From NCBI GenBank assembly GCA_036971615.1, contig JAYKKR010000021.1:310001-374000 (forward strand): a stretch of DNA of 64,000 nt, read 5' to 3'. Position numbers and translations under genes: made by a program. The stretch's first letter is position 1. Every line of letters begins with the position of its first letter. This document shows positions 35,189 through 48,315 of this stretch, piece after piece. Below the pieces are notes generated by a model that was not told the DNA's origin, did not search any database, and worked only from the letters and a program-made list of their open reading frames with translations. The DNA comes from Amyloporia xantha. Taxonomy: Eukaryota; Basidiomycota; Agaricomycetes; Polyporales; Adustoporiaceae.

Positions 35189-37284
35189 AGACAGGGACCG
35201 TCGCAGGTGGTCTCTCATATCCCCACTTTCTTTCCTGACATCTACGATTCGTTTCTGACGACTTGTTTCATAATCTACACCGCCTTCTCAGACAATCAAT
35301 CAATCGACCCTACCACCTGCAAGGTGAATCTACGTTGCTCTGCTGGATTTTCGTGATATGCGTTACAAGGCGCAGCGTAGCGCTTGATGCTCACGTGTAT
35401 GGTGCGACGCGTGGGCGATCATGCTGCTTGAGCACTCCAGTCTCCATTGTTTGGACCGTACAGGACTGGTCATTTGTAACGCCAGAACTCGTCATTGGTT
35501 GTTACAGCCACGACAAAACGTCGTCGAATCGATGTTGAGCCGCTACGTCTTAACTGTGAGAGCATTGGATAGAATAGCCGCAGCATCATCCTGGTTGCTG
35601 CCTGTCAGCGACTCATAGTCAACAAGCTCCCTGCGAGGACAGGTAAGGTGGCACGTCACATTGGGATCTCGCTACTAGTTCGAGAATGAAGTCGATGCGC
35701 AAGTAGGAGTTGACCTATGATTGGGCATGTTCCACTCAGCTGTTCTTTTCTTCCTAATGCTGCTGCTCCCCTGGCATACCTGCGGCCGTGTTTGCTCAAT
35801 GTTTCCTCTATGCAGTTTGACCGGGTGAGATCTGTTGACGATCTATTGCTGGTGAGTTATCAATTCTACCATGCCTAATCTCGGCATGGGGCACAGATAG
35901 TAATCTTCCTGCATGCTGGATGTTTGAATCCAAAACATCGAACCCGACGTCAGTGAGAGTGTGTGTGCGAAGACTGACAGGCCATATTGTAGGGATCACC
36001 GCAGGTAGTGAATGAGATAGGTCTGTATGCATAGCTTTGAGCATTGTTGTCCAAGGTGATGTGCTATGCACGCTACTGTTGACGGAGCGTGGTAACGCTG
36101 TCGAGAGGCTCTGCTTGTGCTCATCCTGAGAGCAGGCCGGAAAAGGTTTCATAACGCAGCGATTGGATGAGCCAGTAGAGTCTAAAGAGCCGTACGGCGA
36201 TACAAGTATACATTGACGCGCATTGGACAACCTGTGACACTTGTCGAATTCAAGTGTATGGAACTGAAGAATACCACGGACAAGAGGGAAGAATCACGGC
36301 AATGAATGACCTGTTTCAGCGTTTCTTTATCGTTTACCTTGACTTGCAGCCTCTGACAGAAGAATCGGTGCTAAGAACCATTGCTCATATAACTTTGAAG
36401 AATAGTCGTACCTCGTCGTGTGGCGTCCTCCAGAAGCTGTGTATCAACGTGTTCTGCGGGAAGTTGCACATATCGCACCACCGAACCTCGGATGAAGCAG
36501 TTCTTTACCGCCATCTAAAGTAGCCCACAGTGAGCACAGCTTATTGAAAGCTCACAAGGACATTATATCGAACGCACCATGTGGGGATGTCTCGCTTCGT
36601 CAAGTACTTTGATCGAATCCAGCCGGATGTTCAGGAACCTACCACGGGAGGGATCACCTTTAGTAGCAGATTGCTGGATGAATTCATACTGGATATCCGG
36701 TACACCAGTGGGATCACTTACTGGTCGACCGATTTCAGCACTCCCGTGATGGAGAGGTCGTTCTTCAACTCGACCGTGACCCGTTGGTCGGTCAACGTTT
36801 TGAACACAGAGAAAATCAGCTAACAACGGAGTCCCTTGAGCACCAAAATCAAGTCGAAGTATATACAGCTCGACTGACCATGGCGAAGAAATGGTAAAGG
36901 GAGGGAAGAGGGAGGGGACAAAGACAATGCGGCCAACTGAAGAGCGAAATTGACGCGCATGCAACCGATCACTGCACGCTAAATACCTTCCTGATTGGGA
37001 TAGCTAGAGCCACCTTCGCCCACACCCTCGCAGGAAATATGAAGGAAATAGCTTGATTTTTACGTTCTAATCCTCCAGAAAACCAACATGTGAATGACTC
37101 TGGTAATACTTGAGCGGCGTCAAAAAGATTGCCGCCCTCAGTCTTCTATTAGCAGAAGCAGCGGCGAATAAATGTTGGCATCCTAGAGATGTTTTAGATG
37201 TTTTGACACATGCGAATGAGAATGAAACTCAAGACGTATGCGAATACGGACTGCTAAAATATATACAAGCCTACACGCAAGATT
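35189..37284. other. Gene-free block
   Basis: About 2.1 kb between two convergent stops. Overlapping open frames at 36563-36964 (minus) and 36581-36823 (plus) show no motif I recognise. Nothing else is supported. Confidence 0.5.
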
Positions 37285-39182
37285 TTATACATCAAACTTG
37301 ACAACCTGCTCTCCGCCTCCACGATCAATCTTCAATAGCCGTTTTGCGACGCAGCCATAAATAGGCCTAGTCACGCCCGAGCCACCAACTGCGCCGATTC
37401 CAGTGCCTGCGGACTTCGTTGAGAGTGATTCCTTCAACCGTCCGAGGGACATTGAGTAGCCAGGTGACGCAGACAGAAGCGCCAGTAGCATGTGTGCGGT
37501 GAGGACCTGCTGAGCCGTCGGTTTAGGGGATGTAGTGGCTGACGACGAGGTTATGGCGTGGCTGAAAGAAGACAGGCTAGAGGTATAAGGTGACGCAGGA
37601 GCAGGAGTGCGAGTAGATAGCGTTTGCAGGTGGGCACTACAACAGAGCAATGGTGAGCCTAGCACAGGACCGTATAAGATGAAGGCATTACATGGTCTCT
37701 TTCGCTCGTGGAGGCCTGTTTCCACCACTGCCCGTCACATCAAATGGATGGCCAGGCATGATAAGTTCTCCAATCGTTGCCCATATTCTCGACTATATGC
37801 CATTTGTAATTGGATCTCAAATGATAATTAAATGATGGCTTACGACAATTTGCTCCAGTTCCGTAGTAACCTTGACTTTCGATCGCTTCAGAGGATCTGT
37901 ATTTGTCTCTGCGAGTGGGGGATGTTCCGATACAGGAGGCGGTTGTCTCGTAGGTTGCATAGGAGAAGCGGACTGATCAGGAGTGGCAGCTTGGCTCGAT
38001 GTCACCGGCAGCTTGCTGAGTACAACTGTCTGCTCTTCGTCTTCATCGCTCATTTCTCCATCATCGTCTCCCGCTTCAGTTTCACCGATAAGTCTAGGTC
38101 CTTCACGCTCCTCCAGATAGTCTTGCGTCGTAGGCTCGTCCTCAATGTCGTCGACTTCAGATTGTGGAATGGATCGAGCTCTACTCCGAGCAGGAACAGG
38201 ACTTGCAAAAGATACGGCTGAGATATCTCCGACGTCTACCTCCTCATCCAATAAGGAGTCTCCAACGAAGTGCAGAGTACGCGCCGCCGCGGCAGGCGTA
38301 TTCCAGAACGTCTCCTCCTGTGCATCAGGTGGCGGAGGAGGTGGAGTCTGAGGTTTGGGTTTGGGCCTCGTGCGACTAATCTTAGCTGTAGCCTTCTGCT
38401 TCATTACGGCATCCCTCTGCGTACAACAGTGAATTCCCACGGGATTTGTAGAACACTATGCTCATACCCGTTTTTTTAGGTCCGCAATGTGAGCTTGTAC
38501 TTCTTGTATCCGCTCTTCTTCCTTCTTCATCATTGCTTTGGGCGAAGCAGGGGTTTCAGATGCGCCTGAGGCCGCATGCTTAACTTAGTTGTTGCGAGAT
38601 ATTTCTTGTAAGGGACCGAAAACTCACTTGCTTCAATTCATCGTTCAGCTTTTGAATGTTCTCGCGCACAATCTCCAGCTGTTCCATTATTCTCATAGCT
38701 TGTTCAGATGCTCGTGGCATGGGTCTGATGGATTGACTGCATTCGTATGGTGATGAGAGGCACCCCAGTTGGAGACTACGTAACATACAAGAGATACACT
38801 TCACTCACTATCTATCCAGATATTTGACCGCTGCTCGTGCGTATACCTCTGGTTCGTGCTCTCCAGTCCGCGGCACATTCTGCCGACCCATTGTGGGCGC
38901 GGGTGGCTTCTTCAGAGGCGTCGCGCCGTGGAACTCAGCACGTGCAATCTCTCCATGCGGCGGCCCTGTAGGTTCAGCGTCGGGGATGGGCTTCGCATGT
39001 GAAACGAGCGTGAACAGCCCGAGCTCGGCGGGATCTATGTCGCGGATGAGGTTGCCGAGAGGTGTGCGTAGAACAGCTTCAGTGAAAGGACCAGATTCCT
39101 CAGGTGCAGCGCTGGTAGCATTAGACCGGATATTCCTGGCTAGGAGTGAGATACGGTCGACGTGGTCGGAAAGGCTGCTCAT
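37285..39182 (-). CDS. SPC34: DASH complex subunit Spc34-like protein
   Basis: Likely outer-kinetochore DASH/Dam1 subunit Spc34, which couples kinetochores to microtubules. Minus-strand exons: 39182-38809, 38736-38628, 38578-38468, 38416-37844, 37792-37692, 37636-37285, giving 539 residues. Near residue 33 the Spc34 signature is visible (FTEAVL, LIRDIDPAELGLFTL), then a Pro-rich linker and a coiled coil from about 125 to 200 (LEIVRENIQKLNDELKQ; EEERIQEVQAHIADLKKR). Known Spc34 proteins are near 300 residues and end about there. Here the frame continues for some 340 residues: a Pro run, FWNTPAAAARTLHF, an acidic patch, and a compact C-terminal part (IWATIGELIMPGHPFDV; LTAHMLLALLSASPGYSMSLGRLKESL; CVAKRLLKIDRGGG) that may be a winged-helix-like fold. 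Splice frames support one transcript; a gene fusion or mis-joined neighbour is the alternative. Confidence 0.7.
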
Positions 39183-40650
39183 CGTGCTCGGCTAAGAACT
39201 CGACTTCGAGTTCGTTCATGCGACGCGACACGCTCTGGCTTGCCCTAAACGACTGCACGTGATCTTGGCAGAGCGGTACGCAGCGCGAATTTCGGTGTTC
39301 ACTGGCACTATGTAGTTCACTGTCGAGGAGACATAAACTCGATGTTGCTTGCATGAATATCCTGTTCTAGAGTTCTGCGTGCGGTACTTATCCGTTTCTC
39401 CTCATGAATGTTGGATTTAAGGAGTACTGGCTGCTTCCCGCTATGTTGCTAGTGCCACTGCTCGGATCCTCGTCAGGCAGGTAGCACACATCCATGGCGA
39501 CTATAGCATTCCAAAACACTTCTTGTTACTCTAACTACGATATCCATGCAACAATAATGCCAGTAAGTTGACTTTCGCTCATTGTACGAGTCTCTGATAC
39601 TCCTTAGGTCGTTGGCATCTTGTATCTCCGCTTTCATCACGATCAAGCCGCTGTTCACGACTGACACGCCTGACAACCTATGACGACTGTCTTGATGTAC
39701 TCTGGTCTTTGTGCTCTCGGCAATGTCAACGGCTCCCTGCTCTCTGCTTAGTCTCCGAGAGACCTCATCGTTGCTATTCACACCGCTCGATGCTGGGCGC
39801 AAGTGTCAAGTTCTGTCTGCGTCGTGAAGCACAGCAAGCGTCACGTAGTGTCTAGCCCTCAACATTGTCTATTCCGCTGCTGTAGGTGAAGTTTTCGTCG
39901 TTGCTGTCGTGCTGGCGTAGAGGGGAATGCGACGTGGCCTCAGCACCTCTTGTTCAGTGGACCTGCGTGACAGGTGAGTCGAGACGAAGTTTGTGCTTGG
40001 GATTCCTCCGTCATACAGCTGCGCTTCGGAATATAGATCCCTTCTGCTCCGCTTTTCCCATGGTTGCAATGGGGTTATTACTTTGAGCTTCCCTCGGTTC
40101 CAAGGTGAATCTAAGCATGTGGGCCGACATAACAATGCGGAAAGGTTCGCCGATTGCGATATACTGGGTGAGTCTGGCCACTTCTACACAAGCGCTCAGT
40201 GGTGGGCTTGCTCACATGTATTCATTTAGGCCATAGTTGGTGCGGTATACGTCCTCCTTTGGTCTGATGGATCTCATGAGTGCAGTGATAGGCTTACTGT
40301 TTGAAAGGATAGACATGATTTCCATCTACATATCTGCAGAGCTCTCGTACATAGTAAATGTAAACTGCCTCATCACTGCCTCATCAGCGATCGGCTTTAC
40401 TCCTGTAGTGGGAAAAATCCAATTATAATAGGCGCTGCTTTGTTGAATACGCTGTGCTTCTTGTACAGCTGCGTCCATGGCTGCATAGCCCGTTCTACCC
40501 GCACATCTCCAGCTACTTTCTTCGCGCCTACTGGACACTCGAGGTTGCCATTGAACAGCCCCGGCTCGCCGGCGATACCCACTAGCCTCTAGCGCTTGAA
40601 GCGACGTTACGAGGGACTACATCCAGAGTCCTTCTGGAGTTCTCAACGAC
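39183..40650. other. Intergenic region between divergent genes
   Basis: About 1.5 kb separating the Spc34-like start from the DOCK start. Only short frames with no motif. It presumably contains both promoters. Confidence 0.5.
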
Positions 40651-43600
40651 ATGGCTAGTAACCCTCCCCCACCCATAGGTCAGCGGAAAGGAGTCTGGGA
40701 GCCCCTACCGCTGATAGTGTACGGATACGCTGTCCACCCACTCTCGCCTAATCGCCGAGACACCAAGTTCTCGAGTCGCACCCAGAATATCTGAATACAC
40801 CAACACAACCGACGCGTCGGGTGACGAACATCTTGTTCATAGAGACGTCGTTTCTCTCGAAGTTGGCGATAACGTGTACGCGTTTGAGAAGTACATACCG
40901 AAGGACAAGGAAGTGGAGGGTGTCTGGTATCGAGGGTGCGTGCACTGAGTGATTATCGCAACGCGCCTTTCGCTGACTGTTCTATGCAGGTACGTGGTAT
41001 GTACTGCACGCAGACCGCAGGTCAACTGGGCTCAAGCATCGGACCCTTCGAGCTCTACGCAAAAGGCGACCAAAGGTCGACGACTCGCAGCAAGTATTCA
41101 TAGGCATATTTCCAGCATCTCACATCTTTGTTCGCGACGAGCTCTCCGACGCGGAAGGACGGCTTGCTGAACTGGCCAACTCCCTCAAGGCTGGCACGAA
41201 TGGCCACCAGTCTGATGTCTACGCGCACTGGAACAAGGTCGTGGGAGGCGCCGCGACGCCGCGAGAAGAGGACGGGCTGTCGATGAAGGACGGGATCTCA
41301 ATGAAGGACGGGCTTTCCATCAGGGATGGGTTTTCACGCAAATCGTTCAAGCTGACTCCGCCCCCCGACCAAGCGAACTCGACACGGGCCCGCCTGCCGG
41401 TGTACCCCCCGAGCCTGCGCTCGTCCTCGCCGACAGAGTCGCAGGTGATGAAGCCACTCCCTCCGCGTCCGCTGCTCAAGAGCGCGGACGACACAGCGTC
41501 GGGTGCTGAGCAGCCCATCGTGGACGAGATTGCGTCGGCGCTGCGTGAGTGGCACGCGCTAATGTTCCAGTATCTCGCACGGCGGGACTACCGGCTGTTC
41601 CAGATCGTGCGCGAGCATATCGAGGCGCTGCATCTGGGGCGGCGACAGCTGCTTGCGCAGACGCTGAGCTCGGAGGAGACGGTCAATCTCCGGCGGGAGT
41701 GCGTCGCGAGGCTGGTGAGCGGGAACCTGGTGCAAGGGTTAGATGTCATCGTGCGACATCCCACTGGCGGCGGACTTCTTACAGTTGATGTCGAGGGTGA
41801 GATTGATCCCCGCAGCTGGATGAGCGCAGTGCGGATGTATGCCATGCAAGTATCCCTTGCATACATGGACGTCTCGCCATCCACACATCCCTACAAATTG
41901 GCGCATCTGAGTAGGTCGCGGGATTACTCTGTTTCCGCCACCTCCCAAGCGCATTCTGCATTTCCTGAGCACGTCCGCAGGACGCAACCCCGGATTACAG
42001 GCTCATTCGGCCCATCGAGCGCACAGCAGCCGGCGAAAGCGAAATTCTATCATGTTTTCCTCGACCTGCGTGCATTTGTGGCGTCTCCTTGCGCTCCCGG
42101 CGAGACCGCGGAGCTGTTCTTCTCGCTCTTCAATAAGAATGGATCGAGCTTTGTCTCTGAGGACTTCTGTGCAGTCCTGAACCACAACGGAGTCCTGGCT
42201 CGTGATCCATCCGCTCGCACTCGCACAATGTTCACAGATTTGTTAATCTCGGACGCGCAGGACCCGATATATCTCGTCTGCAAGATTGTTCGCAACGGGT
42301 CAATGAAAATGGGGAGCAGTATGGGATCCATCGTGGAAGGTAGCCGCCGCGTTTCAGAGGCATCCACGAGAGATGGAAGTAATGGAGGCGGGGAAGCATC
42401 TGGAGAGTCTCTCATAGCGGGTGACCGTCGCAGTAGTGTGTCGGCGGATCTGCCGGCGCACTTTAGGCGACCGTTCGGCTGTGCCGTCCTCGAACTGACC
42501 CAGCTCAATGCAATGGCTGCTGAGCCCACCGAAGTATCATCAACTAAAGAGCATATTATGCCTATTTTTGTACCTAAGAACGAGGCGACCTTTTCAATGC
42601 TCCACCAGGACATCATCAACAACAACACAAAGGAATTCGAAAAGTCTCCTAGGTGCGTACTATTTCTCACTGGTCTGATCTGAGCTTACATACGGAAAGG
42701 GCGGAGATGATGGCGGTGTCGATCAAAATATTCTATGGAGACGCTGCGACCATCGTACGTGAGAATACATCGCTTCTTCAAGACATCCCTCTCAGTCTGC
42801 GCCTGGGGTTCCCGGATGTCGTGTTTCCAGGCGATGTCCGCAATGAGCTCTATGTCAAGTTGTGGAGCGGGGACTTTTCTCCTTCACCCCGACGTAGCAT
42901 GAACTTCGGCCGACCACAAGCTGGGAACATGAGTGGGAACGTGCAGGTCACGATCGAGGTAAAGGACAAGGATGGACGGACCGTCGATAATGTCGTCACG
43001 CGGTGCAGCGGAGAGCCTCCCATGGCTCAATTCCACTCGATGGTGTTCCAACGCACTACCCAGCCGACATTCGGTGAACTCATCAAGATCAAACTTCCAC
43101 TTCAGGGTGCGCAGTATTGGCACCTGTTCTTCACTTTCCGCCATCGCAGCGCGCGAGAACGGTCATTGAGTCGCGGATCTGAGGCGCCTGAGCGCCCCTT
43201 TGCCTTCGCGTTCTTGCCTCTATTCCCTGATGGCAGAGCTTTCCTTGAGGACTATTCGCATACACTCGTCCTTTACCGTGCCGACCGGTTAAGTCAAATT
43301 AGTACCGACCTTTACCTCGCTGCGACACCGTGGTTGCCCGCCAACCAAAAGCCAGAACATGTGTTCGCTCCAGTCGAACTACAGAGACTTGCCCCTCCGA
43401 TGCGGGACAGTCTCATTATCCGCTCTTCACTATGTTCCACGAAATTTACTCAAAACTCTGTCCTCCTCAGCCTGCTCAACTGGGAAATATTGGCTGACAA
43501 GGAAATTCTTTCGACTGTTTTGACTCAAGTCCCTTTCGTACCCGAAGTCGAGATTGTTAAATTTCTCCGGGATATATTCGACTCTCTGTTTGCTATCCTT

Positions 43601-46600
43601 GTCTCTAGCAGGAATCAGACTGGTGACATGGACCACCTGGTATTCAATGCTCTGGTCATGGTGCTAGGGATTGTACAAGACCGTCGGTTCAGCAATTTCC
43701 AGCCCGTGTTAGACGTGTACATCGAAAGGCATTTTAGCTGTGCCTCCGCTTCCTCTCATATGATTCATTCTATGAACCGTCTGCTACAAGACCCGGCAGC
43801 TAGCGAAACGGCTTCTGCGTTGCGCTCCGCGATCAAGGTCTGGCACTACATTTTCAAATTCATTGTCAGATCTCGCGAGCTCCAGAAAGCTAAGGAGCTT
43901 GGCATGGGTGGAGCCACAGCAGACCATCTGGAATCGACCTTCAAGCGGGAGCTGCGTGCTCATCTTTCGGAGGTCAACCGCATGATGTCCACCACAACCC
44001 CACCGGCCATTATAGGAACGCAGACGATTTCATTGCAACACTTCACGTCCATCCTACCCTGAACTCAGCAAGGTGTTCACCATTGTCGAACTTGTCACCA
44101 TTGCTACAACATTTGCGAATGAGATTGCATCGAGCAAGGGCAAGATCGTCATCTGGAAGTTGATCATGTACTTGCAACTTGTCAAGGGGTTCCTATTTGA
44201 CAACCCACAATCGCGCGCCCTACTGGTTGAAAATGTTGTGTTCTGGTTGAAACCACATTTTGGTCGGTTTGACGAATACATGCATGGTCAGCCAGGAGAT
44301 TCGGAGACTGCCCGAGTTGGTTGGTTGGAGAGCATTAGGCTCTCAGTCACAGTGGTGGCTGTGATGTTGGACAAATGTCTGCAAAATCTGGTGGAACCGT
44401 CAGTAGTAGCCGACCGTACTTTATTGAGACAAGAACAAGATAACGTCGAGTATCTATTGTCACTCTTTCCTCGGTGAGTGGATACCTTTATTATCTCTCG
44501 TCCTAGCTGACGTGGCCTTGACATGTAGATTGCTAGATTCATATCTGGAATTCCAAAATCCACTCTCTCAGAAAGCCATTGAACACAGCCGCTCATCGTC
44601 ACCTATATCATCAACGTACCCTGTCACTTTTCCCGAGTCCTATCCTTTTTCTTTGGCTACTGATCTTCCAAAGAACGCCTCGAGTCCTTCAGCATCGTTC
44701 GAAACAAAGACGGGCTATAGCCCTGGGCTGGGTGAAACAGCAATGGTACTTCTTGTCTTGGTCCTATCAGCCCCAAAGAAGCACCTCCTTAGTTTCCTAG
44801 AGTCTATCTTGGAGATCGAAGGTGTCGATAACTTCGCCAATATCCTTTCAAAGTGCTTCAGGGTTGCCGTATCAATTCTCGACAACGACGCGTTTCCCAG
44901 TAGTTGGCTTAATGTCAATATCCTAGCGCACAAGGTATTGATCAAATTGATGGACCCGATCTCAACACTACTCGAACGCGAGTACATCTCACGAGAAGGC
45001 TCTCGCCAATTTGACCCTCATTTGTGGCGAGAAGCCTTCAATGTCCTCCTCAAGCTGCTGTCATCAGAACAGCTAGTGATTGAGGAGCTAAGCCCCCAGG
45101 TAAATCATTTCTCGTGTCTATATTCTCAATTCTTACTATTATCATAGAAACGCCGAGCAGTTTGGCGTCTCGGTGGAGATATCCGCGGCGAGGGTGCTGC
45201 TCTCTTACTCCGACTATGGGAAGCTCTAGGTTGGACAGAAGAGGAGTTAGCGAACGGTGGGTCTGCACGGGCATATGGAGTAGGTCTTCTTCAAGTGTGA
45301 TGATACATCTATTAACGTCTTGGATTAATCTAGAACTATCAAGCTGCCCTGAAGCCACTAGTAGGTCATGTTGTCAACCTGTGTCTCAGCCACCATGATT
45401 TGCTACGCAACAACGCCGTTCACATCCTCTACTGCATGATCATATCTGAATACAATGTTTCCGGGCATTTTGAACATATAGAGAATGAACTGGTCAGCAA
45501 GCTGGACACTCTATTTATGTCTGACAGCAAAGGCGATGATGTATCTCGCGCATTCTTCATCAGCTACCTTCGACATCTGTTCGATTCATCGGATGTGGAC
45601 GAGCAGCTTCGAAGTCGTGTGACAGCCTTCTTGCGGGAGGTCGACATGTTCCTAGAGTTACTCCTCAGCGTCCGTGCTCTTCCAGAAGGAGAGGAGTTCG
45701 CCGATGACCGTGTCATTGCCACGGTACGACAATCTTCCTACTGTTCGACCGCTGCTCATGCATTCTCGACGTTAGCTTCGTCTCATGAACTTCATGCGGC
45801 GGAGTGGCCGTGATGAGATTTACATCAAATATGTCCACCAATTGGTCAATGTGAGATATCGTCACGATTGTCGCAACCCCCGTCATTAACAGTTCCTTCT
45901 AGATGCATTTACAGGCGCAGAACTACGCCGAGGCGGCACTTACATTGAAGCTACATGCAGATCTGCACGATTGGGATCTCAATACGTTCGCTCCACCGAT
46001 GGAAGAATTAGGTTTACCACAGCAGTCATACTTTCATCGCAAGGAAACCCTTTATCTCCTCATCCTGGATTATCTTGGCGAGTCGATCGAAAGAATTGTA
46101 TCTTCAATGCTGACCGACGTTTAAATTATGACAGGCAAGGGTAAAGCCTGGGAGAATGCGATTGAGATATGTAGGGAGCTGGCCCTACAGCACGGGGAGG
46201 TCACTTTCAATTAGTAAGTCTTTGGTCCTTTCTCCATATGTTTCTGCATCTGACGCTGTTCTCAGCACTCGACTGGCGGAAATCCTTCGCCACAAAGCAG
46301 CGCTGTTGGAGCACATCATCAACGAACAACGATATTATTCCGATTACTTCAGGGTAGCATTCTACGGCAACTTCCCAGCAGCCATCCGGAATAAACAGTT
46401 CATTGTATGTCCAGTGCTTACTCTCGCAAAAATCAAAGATTGCCCGTCTAACATTGTGTGCAGTATCGTGGATATGAGTGGGAAAAGATCGGCGCTTTCT
46501 GCGACCGGATGTTGAACAAACACCCTGGTGTTCAGCTGCTAAACATTATGGGCGATCCCCCTGTCGATATTCGTTTTGGAAACGAACAGTATATTCAGTG

Positions 46601-47858
46601 CACTGCCGTGGACCCTGAACCCGACCGAGACCTACCAATTTTCACGAATCCTGATGTCTCTCCTCAAATCAAAGCATACTACGAGCACAGGTATGACCGC
46701 GATTCAGTATTGACTTCATCCACCTCTGACATACATTGTTAGCGCAATCAATTTGTTCAGTTATTCGCGTTCAGTAGTCAAGATTGGTCGCGACGGCACG
46801 GAGGAAATCTGGATTGAGAAGACGTATCTCACGACAGAAGAGGCCTTTCCTACCGTTCTTCGCCGTTCCGAAATAGTCGAAACGGAAGTGGTTGATATAT
46901 CTCCAGTGCAATCAGCACTGCGCGAGGTTGAGCAGACAACACGAGAATTGGCAGGTCTGGACCGAAGATTCTCTGCTCTAGCCAAGACATCACGGTCCAT
47001 TTCGACGAACGCGCTTGTCACGTCCCTGAACAGAGCGGTTGACCCTCCGCAGAGCAACGAAATTGGCTCGTATCGACAGAAGTACCTGAGTGGCGACTAC
47101 CTCCAGAGATATCCCGAGCGAGCAGAAGAAGTCGGAAAGTTGCGAGATGCTGTAGATGACCAGGTCAGTCGATGTCGCCATGATGATGAATGACGCTCTG
47201 AGAACTCCCATTCGCAGGTCCGCATGATTCATAGTTGCCTGCGATTATACGGGCAATTGAGTCCTCCAGAAATGATGTCGTTCTATACCAAGCTTGAAGA
47301 ACTCTTCCTGAAAAACTTCACAGAAGAGATCCAACGACTGGGCCTGGAGTATTCTTCCTCGCGCAATCTTAGCCACATCTTGTCTCCACGTGCTTCACGA
47401 CCGTTACCACAACCTCAGCTCCAGATGTGGGTGACGTTTATCCTTTTTCACATAGTCTTAAGCTAATTTTGGCTTGTAGACGTCCATCAATAGGAGTCAT
47501 TCCCGTGCAAGCTGTACCCTCGATAAATTCTCCAATTCTCTCCCCAATATCCTCCAACTCCCAAAGAGAGAATGGTGCCTCTAGTGCGGAGTACTCGTCC
47601 ACCAAACAGACGCCTTTGCAGAGGCATCTTGCGCACCTGGCACGACACGGTTTCAATGGGGTCTCATCCGGACCTGGAGACGTCGATAGCGTCTCTGAGG
47701 AGTCACCTCGTGACTCATACATCAACAACAGTGCTCCCATTATGACGATGTCAGGCGCAGCATCGGTGGCGACATCGACCATGGGCAGCATCGGCTCGAT
47801 CAGAGGTCGGTTGTCCAAATTCTCGAGTCTCAGTTTTACACGACGAGATGGCATATGA
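40651..47858 (+). CDS. DCK1: DOCK-family Rho/Rac exchange factor (three frameshifts)
   Basis: Giant DOCK-family guanine nucleotide exchange factor, the fungal Dck1/DOCK180 type acting with an ELMO partner on Rac/Rho5. Fourteen exons: 40651-40935, 40990-42652, 42700-44473, 44529-45099, 45148-45279, 45334-45723, 45776-45850, 45903-46078, 46136-46213, 46266-46404, 46464-46690, 46743-47163, 47218-47426, 47480-47858; about 2171 residues after correction. The N-terminus is SH3-like (LPLIVYGYAVHP; LEVGDNVYAFEKY; VWYRGYVV). DHR-1/C2 starts near 680 (FPGDVRNELYVKLWSGDF). DHR-2 starts near 1629 (NYAEAALTLKLHADL; RYYSDYFRVAFYGNFP; YEWEKIGAFCDRML). The tail is Ser-rich. Three one-base insertions break the frame: about 40786-40797, 41061-41076 and about 44061. 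All splice sites and domain sequences are otherwise intact. Intron 46079-46135 appears to use a GC donor. Confidence 0.9.
41272..41335 (+). repeat. 21-bp minisatellite coding repeat in DOCK
   Basis: Three consecutive 21-bp units encode variants of DGLSMK D / DGISMK D / DGLSIR D. They lie in the disordered linker after the SH3-like region. This could vary in copy number between strains. Confidence 0.75.
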
Positions 47859-48315
47859 CTAGCTTATTTCTACTTTCCTTCATTTCGTTTCATTTCAAGA
47901 TCTCATTTATGCTTTGGATCTCTTTGGATGACGGACTTGGTGTATGCGAAGGAATATGATAATTGTTGTACATTGTCCTTAATCTTAATGCATTATTTCA
48001 TACCCTCTGACAAACGCAATGAAAACGCAGTAGCTGAGTGGTTTATGAGCGTAGGGTGATTGTGCGCCTGCAGACTGACTGGACAAATGCTCCACTGAAA
48101 GTTTGACTACATTCACAAAATTTACATTATGACAATAACGGGGTTCACGGGGATCATTAACTCTTGTCACAGCGTACAATCTACTAAACAAAAGGAGTTA
48201 ACGTAAATTGAGCAGGCAATAACATAATGACTATAGATAGCGAATGGTTGAACAATATGCGACGAAAGGTAGGTTGCAGTCTGCACAGTATGGCTACAGA
48301 TGAAACAGTCTGATT
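47859..48315. other. Convergent 3' region
   Basis: About 450 bases between the stops of DOCK (plus) and the Medusa-type gene (minus). AT-rich, with no gene seen. Confidence 0.5.

Noticed and set aside
36563..36964. 133-codon minus-strand frame with an overlapping plus-strand frame
   Set aside because: Considered as a retroelement fragment, but neither strand shows reverse transcriptase, integrase or any other motif.
40651..47858. Programmed frameshifting as explanation of the DOCK frame breaks
   Set aside because: Three separate sites without slippery heptamers or a shared context make sequence error or simple mutation more likely.
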